Positions 40,005 through 48,683 of a DNA stretch of 64,000 nt are shown one piece after another (the stretch's first letter is position 1; every line of letters starts with the position of its first letter). The position numbers were made by a program, and so were the translations under genes. The stretch comes from Clostridiales bacterium. Lineage in GTDB: Bacteria > Bacillota_A > Clostridia > Saccharofermentanales > Saccharofermentanaceae. The stretch spans positions 62,001 to 126,000 of the forward strand of contig JAILHZ010000002.1 in the NCBI GenBank assembly GCA_024695545.1, given 5' to 3'. The notes under the pieces are model-generated. The model searched no databases and was not told the origin of the DNA. It saw nothing but the letters and a program-made list of their open reading frames with translations.

Positions 40005-42386
40005 TTACTCCTGATTCTGATCCTGATTCTGATCCTGGTTCTGATCCGGGGTCTTCTCTGCTTCCGTATCAGATATATCTCCCAGCGGAGCATCATTCGT
40101 TACAGGTGCTTTCTCCTTAGGATCCGAAACACCATAGTAAGCCATAAGAAGTTTCTTCGCGATAGAAACAGTCTTATTTCCCCAAGCACCTTTTTCAATA
40201 CAAAGGGCAATACAGACTTCCGGTTCTTTATCCGGATCACCGGGAGCATAACATACAAACAAACCGTTTGAATACTCCATTTTAATATCTTCAAATCCTG
40301 TTTCAGCCGTACCTGTCTTACATGCAACCTTGACCGGAAAATCATTAAGCTGCTTATAAGCAGTACCTTGAGGGTCATCTGCTACTGCCCTCATACCTAC
40401 ATGGATAACATCCAGATATTCCTGGTCATATCCCAAAGGCAGAGTCTTAGTCGATCCCTCATAAAGAATGGAACCATCCGACGCAACAACTCTTCTGATA
40501 ACATGAGGTGTGACAAGTTTATTTGTTGCAATCGCAGCAGTGTAACGTGCCAGCTGAATGACAGTAAAGCAGTTGTCGAACTGACCGATCGCCGCCTGTG
40601 CAGTATCCGCTACGTGCCAGTCTTTATCCTCATCCGTCTGTCCCTGACGAAGACGAGCCTTATTGGCGCGGTTTGCGCGGATTCCAGGGTCCTCACCGGG
40701 AAGGTCAACACCCGTTAACTCTCCTAATCCGAGAGACTTACCAATACGATCGATCTCATTGATAGTCGTATCCACTCCGAGTTTCGCGAAATAGATATTG
40801 CAGGATGTGGCAAGACCATACTTAAGATCCAGAAGCCCATGACCGGTATCCGGCATTTCGAGGCACTTCCAGGGCATACCGCCAAAGTCAGTAGGACTGA
40901 CACATCGCTCCTCACTGTTTTGAGGCGTAATTATCTTATTTTCCAGGGCTGCAAGAGCAGTAACCATCTTAAATGTTGATCCCGGCGGATAGATCTGCTG
41001 GATTGCACGATTATAGATAGGCATATCAGCAGCTGCTATATCTTTATATTCATCAATACCGAGATAATACTTGACCTGAACCTTAGCCTGCGCATCTCCT
41101 TCTCTGGAAAGAACAAAGTCGTTCGGGTCAAAATCAGGGTACGAACCCATGGCGATAATCTCACCGTTTTGGACGTTCATCATTACAAAAGAACCGGAAT
41201 CGGCCGTCTTATGACGCTTTGACTCTTCCTTTTCCAATTCCTCTTTTTGAGCGTTTGCAATAAACTCTTTAATTGCGTTAATGCCAACTTGCTGAACATT
41301 CGAATCGATCGTAAGTTCTACAGTTGCACCCGGCACCGGATCAATTCCCAGTGCAGAATCATAGAAGTACCCGTTTTCCTCATCCGTTGACCAGATATTA
41401 TATGGTTTTTCACCATACTGACCGTGGAGGTATCTTTCCATCTGCGCTTCAACGCCGCCCTGTCCTACCAGGTCGGAAGCCTGATATCCTACCGGAGCCA
41501 GCTCCGTAAGTCTTTCCTGGGAGATCGGCCAGATATATCCGATAACATGAGAAGAGAACTTCGCCAGCGGGGTGTATACTCTTCGATACTCCTTATTAGC
41601 CAGAATACCCATGTAATGGTAATTCTGTTCCAGAAGCATCTGGATAAGTTCCTCAGGAACATCTTTCGCAATCATTACCGGAGTACCGGTCTGGAATGAC
41701 CAGTTATCCATATAGATCTGATATCGGATGCGAATGATCCTGTATGCCTCATTCTCATTGTAATTCTCATCCACCTTAAAAAGCCTTCTGAGATAAAGGA
41801 AAAAGACTTTTGGGTCACTTTTTACATAGGAATCCGTATAAGTAACAATCGTATTCGGGTTAGGTTCTTTTAACGCAAAGAGATTCCGGTTCGTCTGCCA
41901 GAGCGCGATCTTCTCATCAGACTTAAGGAACTGGTACGGTTCAACAGAAAAGTATTCATCAAGATCCGCGACGGGCACGCAGTTGTACTCGTCAAAGAGA
42001 TACGAAAGTTCAAGGCACATACTGTTCAGGTCCTGTTCTTCCATACCGGCATTAGCCAGCATAAGAACGTTGATCTCCTGACTTGTCGCAATCACACGGC
42101 CATTGCAGTCAACAATATCACCACGGGGAGCCGGAACCACATACTGATGAGATACACCGACGGAACTAGCGGAGATTTTCTTAGAATAATCCGAAAACTG
42201 CAAAGATACTGTCTTAATAAGGATCAGAAGTCCGAACACACAGAAAACAAGACCAAGGACAAAATACCGGCTGGTAAAGAAATTCAACAGACGCTGAGAC
42301 ATACCATCCTTGCTTGAGACAGTATTTGATGAGATATGATCTTCGTCAAAAACGTAGATATTTTCATCTTTCAGATTTTTTGCCAT
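40005..42386 (-). CDS. mrdA: Penicillin-binding protein 2 (elongasome transpeptidase)
   Basis: 793 aa. A membrane anchor near residues 32-55 (FVLGLVFCVFGLLILIKTVS), a PBP dimer domain, then the transpeptidase: SxxK in YPPGSTFKMVTALAAL, SCN in GLATSCNIYFAK, KTG in VACKTGTAETG. It cross-links peptidoglycan during rod elongation. The C terminus carries a threefold DQNQ repeat. It overlaps mreD by 16 bp in the standard mreC-mreD-pbp2 order. Confidence 0.95.
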   Translation of the reverse strand: MAKNLKDENIYVFDEDHISSNTVSSKDGMSQRLLNFFTSRYFVLGLVFCVFGLLILIKTVSLQFSDYSKKISASSVGVSHQYVVPAPRGDIVDCNGRVIATSQEINVLMLANAGMEEQDLNSMCLELSYLFDEYNCVPVADLDEYFSVEPYQFLKSDEKIALWQTNRNLFALKEPNPNTIVTYTDSYVKSDPKVFFLYLRRLFKVDENYNENEAYRIIRIRYQIYMDNWSFQTGTPVMIAKDVPEELIQMLLEQNYHYMGILANKEYRRVYTPLAKFSSHVIGYIWPISQERLTELAPVGYQASDLVGQGGVEAQMERYLHGQYGEKPYNIWSTDEENGYFYDSALGIDPVPGATVELTIDSNVQQVGINAIKEFIANAQKEELEKEESKRHKTADSGSFVMMNVQNGEIIAMGSYPDFDPNDFVLSREGDAQAKVQVKYYLGIDEYKDIAAADMPIYNRAIQQIYPPGSTFKMVTALAALENKIITPQNSEERCVSPTDFGGMPWKCLEMPDTGHGLLDLKYGLATSCNIYFAKLGVDTTINEIDRIGKSLGLGELTGVDLPGEDPGIRANRANKARLRQGQTDEDKDWHVADTAQAAIGQFDNCFTVIQLARYTAAIATNKLVTPHVIRRVVASDGSILYEGSTKTLPLGYDQEYLDVIHVGMRAVADDPQGTAYKQLNDFPVKVACKTGTAETGFEDIKMEYSNGLFVCYAPGDPDKEPEVCIALCIEKGAWGNKTVSIAKKLLMAYYGVSDPKEKAPVTNDAPLGDISDTEAEKTPDQNQDQNQDQNQE
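40011..40046. repeat. Three 12-bp tandem repeats at the 3' end of the PBP2 gene
   Basis: CTGATTCTGATC occurs twice and CTGGTTCTGATC once, in line. It encodes the DQNQ-type C-terminal repeat and could vary in copy number by slippage without shifting the frame. Confidence 0.85.
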
Positions 42387-42988
42387 CTGCGGTCCTCCAT
42401 ACTATAACCATCGACCAGTCCGGCGCGTATCCCTTTCTTGTAAGGACCTACGAACCTTAAAAGAAGCAAAAGCGGAACTGCAGCGATCACATTGACCAGG
42501 ATCTGCGGCAGGACACTTGAGAATACAAGATATTTCAGCGAATGATACGCCACTATTTTATTCGACACTTTCAGGTATACGAACGAAACAATATGTCCGA
42601 GCGAGTAATAGATCAAAGAAATCAGGATAACCTGAAGTACGGCAAGGTTATACTTCCTTCTGAATCTTTTTCTGAACATAACCGAAGATAATAGACCGAT
42701 GTAGAAAAACGCCAGAAGTCCTATACCCAGAATAGCGACCGGAGAACCATTGAGTCCGCTGATAACCGGTCCTGAAAAATAGTCACGGAACATTCCAACA
42801 ACTAATCCGACAATAATGCCGTCTTTCGTTCCGAAAAGATAGCCGGACAGAACTACAAACACAAGCATTAGATCACATGTTCTTCCCAAAAGACGGAAAA
42901 CATGCGGAAATGTAACCTGCAGGCAGCAAACACTTGTGATGTACACCGCATAAAGGATAATCTGTCTTGCACGTTCTTTTTTGCTCAT
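42371..42988 (-). CDS. mreD: Rod-shape protein MreD
   Basis: 205 aa. It is hydrophobic with five or so helices (ITSVCCLQVTFPHVF, LMLVFVVLSGYLFG, GLLAFFYIGLLSSVMF, and others). GTKDGIIVGLVVGMFRDYFSG is the family's conserved segment. It works with MreC and PBP2 in the elongasome. Start overlaps the mreC stop (ATGA). Confidence 0.9.
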   Translation of the reverse strand: MSKKERARQIILYAVYITSVCCLQVTFPHVFRLLGRTCDLMLVFVVLSGYLFGTKDGIIVGLVVGMFRDYFSGPVISGLNGSPVAILGIGLLAFFYIGLLSSVMFRKRFRRKYNLAVLQVILISLIYYSLGHIVSFVYLKVSNKIVAYHSLKYLVFSSVLPQILVNVIAAVPLLLLLRFVGPYKKGIRAGLVDGYSMEDRRWQKI

Positions 42989-43962
42989 GCAGCACCTTCT
43001 CCGGTAGTCTCGGGAAGTTTTTCATCCTTCGTTTCCAGCGGTGCCAAAGAGGTCGGCGGAACAGTTGAAGTCTCGGGGCTCTTGGTTGTCAGCTGAGGTT
43101 CAGTGACTTCAGCGTTGTCCTCTTCCGTATTAGGAACCATGATAAAGACATCCTTGATATCAGAGATCGATACATATGGACGCATCGTCGCTTTAGGGTT
43201 ATCAGGATCTGAATTATCAAAACTCTCGATCTTACCGATAGGAATACCTGCCGGGAAGAGACCGCCCTCACCGCTGGTTACAAGTTCATCACCCGGGTGA
43301 AGTTCAATATTCGCAGGGATTCTGGTAACTACACAAAGTCCTTCATTCTTCAGGATAACATCACCGGATACCATAACCGTGGCACCATTTACGACGTTCA
43401 CCTTCGCACTGACCGTAAATCCTTCATGAATAAGCGGAAGGATCTTAGAAGATTCAAGGTCTGTCGTCATAACGCGGCCGACCAGATTCATACGGGCATC
43501 TACGACAGCATAAGAGCCGGTAGATGAATCGATTCCTGTATTTGTACCGACATTGATCCTGATAACACTGAACCATTCATCTGATTCACGTGTAAGAACA
43601 GAAGCTCCATGAATGTGATAGTTTTCGAATGTATCCTGTATCTGAAAAGCACTTTTAAGTTCTTCCCAGCGGATACGGGCTTCTTCACCCTGCTGTACCT
43701 GATACTCAAGCTCGGCAATTTCTTCACGCAGTTCTTCGTTTTCTTTACGGATCTCCATACCTTCGGCAATGGCAGAATAGAAATCCGAGATCTTTGTACC
43801 TATTTTCTGAAATGCAGACTGGATAGGATCGACAATAAAAGACAGGGGTTTTGTAGCTCCGGCAATCGGACTTCCGGGAATAGCGCTTAGAACAATAAAG
43901 GAAACCAGCAATATGGTAGCCAAAACCAGGGCCAGCACTTTATTCTCAAATATACGTCTCAA
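42985..43962 (-). CDS. mreC: Rod-shape protein MreC
   Basis: 325 aa if translation begins at TTG 43962, which has GGAGG 8 bases upstream; codons further upstream are open but lack a ribosome site. An N-terminal helix (VLALVLATILLVSFIVL), a coiled coil (GMEIRKENEELREEIAELE), and a beta-domain (VLTRESDEWFSVIRINVGTN, VDARMNLVGRV, LVTSGEGGLFPAGIPIG) match the family. A proline/threonine/glutamate-rich tail ends it. It scaffolds the elongasome with MreD and PBP2. Confidence 0.92.
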   Translation of the reverse strand: MRRIFENKVLALVLATILLVSFIVLSAIPGSPIAGATKPLSFIVDPIQSAFQKIGTKISDFYSAIAEGMEIRKENEELREEIAELEYQVQQGEEARIRWEELKSAFQIQDTFENYHIHGASVLTRESDEWFSVIRINVGTNTGIDSSTGSYAVVDARMNLVGRVMTTDLESSKILPLIHEGFTVSAKVNVVNGATVMVSGDVILKNEGLCVVTRIPANIELHPGDELVTSGEGGLFPAGIPIGKIESFDNSDPDNPKATMRPYVSISDIKDVFIMVPNTEEDNAEVTEPQLTTKSPETSTVPPTSLAPLETKDEKLPETTGEGAA

Positions 43963-44049
43963 TTCAGCGTCCTCCACTGCATAATAACTGTAAAGTATAC
44001 TATACCACAAATTCCCCTGCCTTGTTCAATTGTCAATAAAAGCGAAGGT

Positions 44050-44987
44050 TTACGGGACACTCAGTTGCAGTTCTTTTCCACCCAGAAGATATTGGATCTT
44101 CCCTTCCTCATGGTCCAGATAAAAAACCTCCTCGGAAAGCATGTTATCCGATATGTTTTTGTCATGATTGATCGCATGAAGCATATTAATCAGCATATCG
44201 TCTCCGATTCCCGTCTTTTTCTGTATCAAAAGCACCTCATGAACGGAAACAGGCAGGATATAGTAATCCGATTCTTTTTTCCGTGCAAAGGCGACAAGAT
44301 AATCAGTCCGAAGCATCGCTGATGCTCCCGGGAACGGCGCATCGTATGAAATAACAAAGATATCGGGAGCATCCTTCTCCCTATCGGACTCATCCGGATC
44401 AAAATCAAGAAGATTCAAAGACCGTATCCCATACTCGTCCATGTTTTCAAAAGCTACATCAAACAACTCGCTTCGTTCGATCTGCCAGATGTCGAGAAGT
44501 GATTTGTCAACCATAACAGAACCTTTTCCAAGAGAAGGATCATCCAGATAGATCTGAACGACTACTGCCATATCCCCCAGGACCATATGCGGCACACTGA
44601 TCAGCTGATCATGATTCTTCTTCAGATTAATCAATTTGACCACCAATTTGTCCTTCACTTTCTCCCAGCAGGAAAATACTTCACCGAAACACTCGTCAGG
44701 GAGCGTGATCCCGGCCACAAACTCTCCCATCCTGCGAATACAATCATCGATTGATCCCCCATTGAGGTACTCTTTATAAAATCCTCATAATAGAAGACCG
44801 GCGCAATTCTTTTCCCTGGGCTCCGAATGATGATCCCGTGAAGATCCCTGTTATTCTTATGTATCACTTGTTCAGTAATCATATAGTTCTTAAGATCAGG
44901 CATTCCATACATGTACTGTGCCCGAAATGCTTTTATAAAATCTTTAAACACCAGTTTTTCCGGCAATGTCTTACTATCAGTTCTCAT
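44050..44987 (-). pseudogene. DUF5688-like protein gene, frameshifted
   Basis: Two overlapping frames together make one DUF5688-like protein. Frame one gives the N terminus (FKDFIKAFRAQYMYG to VFYYEDFIK), then turns to junk and stops at 44655. Frame two encodes FYKEYLNGGSIDDCIRRMG and continues to SVP at 44050. Both read well if one T is restored in the short T-run of the coding strand at 44778-44781 (GATTTTATAAA to GATTTTTATAAA). So one base has been lost, or mis-sequenced. Start at ATG 44987 (GGAGG 9 bases upstream) inside the radC 3' end. Function of the family is unknown; it is common in Lachnospiraceae-type Clostridia. Confidence 0.75.
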
Positions 44988-45684
44988 TTTCATACTCCTC
45001 CATATCTCCGTTTTTCAGCATACTGTACGATATTCCGCGCCCGACGATGATGTGATCGATCACATCGATTCCTATCAATCGAGCGCTTGTCTGCATATTC
45101 TTTGTTGTTTCAATATCTTCCTTACTTGGAGTCGGATCTCCACCGGGATGGTTATGCGCAAGTATGATTCCGCAGGCATTTGCTTTAACTGCCATCCGGA
45201 AAAGCTCACGGAAACAGATTCCGACGCCATTTACACTCCCTTTGCAAAGAACATTATGGGAAATAAGTCCTTTCTGATTATCGAGGAAAGCAATATGCAC
45301 CTCTTCAGTCTCAAGGAAAGCAAGCTTTTCTTCAAAATACTTCACTGCTATCTCATCATTTAAAAACCTCATCCGCTGATTGACTCCGTAACTCATCATG
45401 CATCGCCTTCCAAGTTCCAGACATGCTTTAACCGTTATGGCTTTAACTCTTCCGATACCCTCCTGGGCAGCCAGTTCCTGCAGGGATAATGAATATAATC
45501 CGTAAATACCATCCGGATTCTCCCCGGAAGATAGTAATTGTAATGCGATCTCCTTCGAGGACTTCCCTTTTGTGCCTGTGCGGAGCACGATAGCAAGAAG
45601 TTCTTCGTCCGAAAGTGCTTCTGAGCCGAATAACTCAAGTCTTTCGTAAGGTCTTACAGACGGATGCAGTTCACTCATCTTCAT
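44977..45684 (-). CDS. radC: RadC-family JAB-domain protein
   Basis: 235 aa from ATG 45684 with AAGGAGGTG upstream. An N-terminal helix-hairpin-helix region (LSLQELAAQEGIGRVKAITV) precedes a JAB/MPN metal domain with HNHPGGDPTPSKED. The DNA-repair name is historical; the biochemical role is not established. It overlaps the DUF5688 gene. Confidence 0.92.
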   Translation of the reverse strand: MKMSELHPSVRPYERLELFGSEALSDEELLAIVLRTGTKGKSSKEIALQLLSSGENPDGIYGLYSLSLQELAAQEGIGRVKAITVKACLELGRRCMMSYGVNQRMRFLNDEIAVKYFEEKLAFLETEEVHIAFLDNQKGLISHNVLCKGSVNGVGICFRELFRMAVKANACGIILAHNHPGGDPTPSKEDIETTKNMQTSARLIGIDVIDHIIVGRGISYSMLKNGDMEEYENEN

Positions 45685-45703
45685 AAATCTCACCTCCTTT
45701 CGC

Positions 45704-45760
45704 ACAAAAAAATCCCGACTACGAAATCAATCACAAATACGATTCAATCTCATAGTCGGG
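45704..45760 (-). terminator. Terminator after the SEC-C protein gene
   Basis: On the minus strand, CCCGACTA and TAGTCGGG are the ends of a long imperfect hairpin (inner pairing of TGAGATTGA with TTGATTTCG is partial), followed by ATTTTTTTG. Confidence 0.8.
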
Positions 45761-45824
45761 TATTAACCGATACATACGGGCCATAGGCCCCAATATATGA
45801 TTATTCAGTTTTAGATATTAGAAC

Positions 45825-46346
45825 TCAGTTCTCTTTCTTACCGCAGCACTTCTTATACTTCTTACCGCTGCCGCACGGACAAGGATCATTTCTGCCGATC
45901 TTTTCAACATGGACAATATTGTCTTCACGATACTGCTTGGTGATCTCCTGCATCTTCTCCTCAGTAAGAACGTTATTCCAGCTCTTAAGAGTGTACAGCC
46001 ACTCAGCCTTGGCATCACGCATGTTGTAGTAAAGCTTCTCATAATCGATCTTCAGAGCAACATCAGACTCTTCGTCTACAGACTTATAGTCATACTCCTC
46101 AGTCAAGCTGGAATTGATTCCCTCGAGGAAACCGACGAAGATCTCCATCTCGTCCTTACCAAATCCGAGTTTCTCAGCCAGATCGACTGCTTTACCATTC
46201 AGAAGATCCTCATTATCCGGATACTTTGTCAGAATCGCGTCGTAAGCATTCTTCTCAAGCTCATAATACTTAGAGATATATGCTTTATACTCGCTTTCAC
46301 TTTCAACAGTTTCGGAATGCTTGGTCCAACTTTCAAAATAACTCAT
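45825..46346 (-). CDS. Small SEC-C metal-binding-domain protein
   Basis: 173 aa. An acidic helical region (residues 1-145) is followed by a C-terminal SEC-C zinc motif, [19 protein letters not shown], almost identical to that of SecA at 32568-35390. In SecA this motif binds SecB and ribosomes; in stand-alone proteins the role is unclear. It follows icd by 16 bp and ends at a terminator. Confidence 0.85.
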   Translation of the reverse strand: MSYFESWTKHSETVESESEYKAYISKYYELEKNAYDAILTKYPDNEDLLNGKAVDLAEKLGFGKDEMEIFVGFLEGINSSLTEEYDYKSVDEESDVALKIDYEKLYYNMRDAKAEWLYTLKSWNNVLTEEKMQEITKQYREDNIVHVEKIGRNDPCPCGSGKKYKKCCGKKEN

Positions 46347-46362
46347 ATCTAAACCTCCAAGA

Positions 46363-47562
46363 TTAGTTTAATTTCTCAGCAATCGCTTCCAGGAAAGCTT
46401 TTGTATCAACGACTTTTTTATTCGGGTGATCCATAAGAGCATTCAGGTCTCCGGTGATCACACCCTCCTCAATCGTATCGATCGATGCCTTTTCCAGTTT
46501 GTCTGCAAAAGCAACGAGATCCGGAAGATCATCGAGCTGGCCTCTCTTACGGAGAGCACCTGTCCAGGCGAAAAGAGTAGCCATCGGATTTGTCGATGTT
46601 GTCTCACCCTTCAGATAACGGTAGTAATGACGTGTTACAGTACCATGAGCCGCCTCATACTCATATTTTCCGGAAGGAGAAACGAGTACAGAAGTCATCA
46701 TAGCAAGGCTTCCGCAGGCAGAAGCAACCATATCGGACATTACATCTCCATCATAGTTCTTGCAAGCCCAGAGCATACCGCCCTCGGAACGCATAACACG
46801 AGCTACGGCATCGTCGATCAGCGTATAGAAATAAGTAATACCGGCTTCCTCGAACTTATCCTTAAACTCGTTATCGAAGATCTCCTGGAAGATATCCTTG
46901 AAACGGTGGTCATATGTCTTAGAGATGGTATCCTTCGTAGCAAACCACAGATCCTGCTTGATATCCAGTGCATACATAAAGCAGGATCGAGCGAATGCCT
47001 CGATGGAAGCATCAAGGTTATGCATACCTTCGATGATGCCGGGGCCCTTAAAATCGTGGATCTTCTTTACTTCTTTTCTGCCGTCCTCATATGTAACAAC
47101 CAGTTCCGCAGTAGCAGGACCGGAGACATACATCTCAGCATCACGGTAAACATCACCATAAGCGTGACGTGCCAGTGTGATTGGCTTCTTCCAGCAGGAA
47201 ACGAAAGGAGAAATGCCTTTCACAAGGATCGGAGCACGGAAAACCGTTCCATCCATAATTGCACGGATCGTGCCGTTCGGGCTCTTCCACATCTGCTTCA
47301 GCTTATATTCGTCCATACGCTGCGCATTCGGAGTAATGGTTGCGCACTTTACCGCAACACCCAGTTCAACCGCACGGTTTGCAGCATCGATTGTAACCTG
47401 ATCATCAGTTTCATCACGATGAGGTAATCCCAAATCAAAATACTCTGTCTTCAGATCAACAAATGGCTCAATTACGATTTCCTTGATCTGCTTCCAGATG
47501 ATACGTGTCATTTCATCGCCATCCATCTCAACAAGTGGCGTCTTCATCTGAATTTTACTCAT
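46363..47562 (-). CDS. icd: NADP-dependent isocitrate dehydrogenase (eukaryote-like type)
   Basis: 399 aa. It starts [18 protein letters not shown], typical of the homodimeric eukaryote-like NADP group, then [28 protein letters not shown], and later [11 protein letters not shown] near the cofactor site. It makes 2-oxoglutarate and NADPH for biosynthesis. No citrate synthase or aconitase gene is in the window. It probably forms an operon with the SEC-C protein gene. Confidence 0.95.
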   Translation of the reverse strand: MSKIQMKTPLVEMDGDEMTRIIWKQIKEIVIEPFVDLKTEYFDLGLPHRDETDDQVTIDAANRAVELGVAVKCATITPNAQRMDEYKLKQMWKSPNGTIRAIMDGTVFRAPILVKGISPFVSCWKKPITLARHAYGDVYRDAEMYVSGPATAELVVTYEDGRKEVKKIHDFKGPGIIEGMHNLDASIEAFARSCFMYALDIKQDLWFATKDTISKTYDHRFKDIFQEIFDNEFKDKFEEAGITYFYTLIDDAVARVMRSEGGMLWACKNYDGDVMSDMVASACGSLAMMTSVLVSPSGKYEYEAAHGTVTRHYYRYLKGETTSTNPMATLFAWTGALRKRGQLDDLPDLVAFADKLEKASIDTIEEGVITGDLNALMDHPNKKVVDTKAFLEAIAEKLN

Positions 47563-47631
47563 CTTTTTCCTCCGTATTATTAAAATACCTGATTGATTCT
47601 ATCTTAATTAGGAACCTTAGTCAATTACATA

Positions 47632-48675
47632 TCAAACCTGTCCGCAAGCCGAGAGTAAAACCTCCATGGATGTCCGATCGTCCATCTTACCCGTCTTTAC
47701 CCACTGATCCGACTCAAAGCAGAGAAAATAAATCTTCTCCAGCTGCTGGATCGTAAAACCTTTCGACTGCGACACCAGATTTCTTGCCACAAAAGGGTGA
47801 ACCTTAATGGCGGAAGCTATCTCCGCAGCATTTCCGATCTCCTTGGCGCAGATCAGATGACGGATATGTCTTGCAAGCATAAGACGGATCTTAGGAATCG
47901 CCTCTTTTAGAATAATCAGATCATTCATGATCTCAAGGGCGCGTCCGGGATTCTTCTGTCCGATCGCGTCTGTCATATTGAAGACCGAAGCGTGCACATC
48001 CGGAATACTGAGACGGTTCAAGAGTTCAAGATCGATTTTATGCAGGTCCTTATTCTCACAATACAGCATGATCTTCGTTACTTCGTTCTCAATCATGCGC
48101 ATAGAGGAGTCAGTACGGCTGATCAGGCTGGAGATACAGTTTGAAGGAATATCGATCTGCTTTCTCGACAAAGAGGACTTTATCCACTTTGCAAGCATCT
48201 CTTCCGTCTGAAAGCCGAATTCAGCCAGCGTACCAACCGAAGACACTGCTTCCAGCAGCTGTTTCTTCCTCTTATCGATCTTATCCTCGACAAACACAAC
48301 ACATGCAAACTCAGGAATTGCGGCAATTGCAGACTTCCATTTCTCTAGGTCTGTCGGAACAGACGGCGCTCTGGTCGCCCAAAGTCCAGAATTACGAATT
48401 ACGGTCATACGGTATTTGGAAAGAAACGGCGGCGATCCGACCAGTGACTGGAACTCATCCAGCGGCATCTCGGAGTTTGTCTGGTCTTTCAGGTAGAAAT
48501 CCAGGCTCTCAGCACCGGGAGCAACCCAAAGTTTCTTCATCTCATTGATCGTCTTATCTACGAGATACTTTTCTTCTCCGCAGATAAGATAGATCCTGGA
48601 TGCCCGGTCATTCTTTATATCAGTAACTACATCAACGTAGCTCTTCCATGCGTTTTTGCTCTCCTGCTTTGCCAT
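47632..48675 (-). CDS. holA: DNA polymerase III delta subunit
   Basis: 347 aa from ATG 48675 with GAGGG upstream. It opens the sliding clamp within the clamp loader. The degenerate AAA+ N terminus (RIYLICGEEKYLVDKTI) and VVFVEDKIDKRKK are recognisable, then the helical domain and collar (IPKIRLMLARHIRHLICAKEI). It follows comEC by 8 bp, a standard Firmicutes pair. Confidence 0.9.
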   Translation of the reverse strand: MAKQESKNAWKSYVDVVTDIKNDRASRIYLICGEEKYLVDKTINEMKKLWVAPGAESLDFYLKDQTNSEMPLDEFQSLVGSPPFLSKYRMTVIRNSGLWATRAPSVPTDLEKWKSAIAAIPEFACVVFVEDKIDKRKKQLLEAVSSVGTLAEFGFQTEEMLAKWIKSSLSRKQIDIPSNCISSLISRTDSSMRMIENEVTKIMLYCENKDLHKIDLELLNRLSIPDVHASVFNMTDAIGQKNPGRALEIMNDLIILKEAIPKIRLMLARHIRHLICAKEIGNAAEIASAIKVHPFVARNLVSQSKGFTIQQLEKIYFLCFESDQWVKTGKMDDRTSMEVLLSACGQV

Positions 48676-48683
48676 CCGTTCCC

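Noticed and set aside
46426..47427. 333-codon plus-strand frame in icd
   Set aside because: Shadow of isocitrate dehydrogenase.
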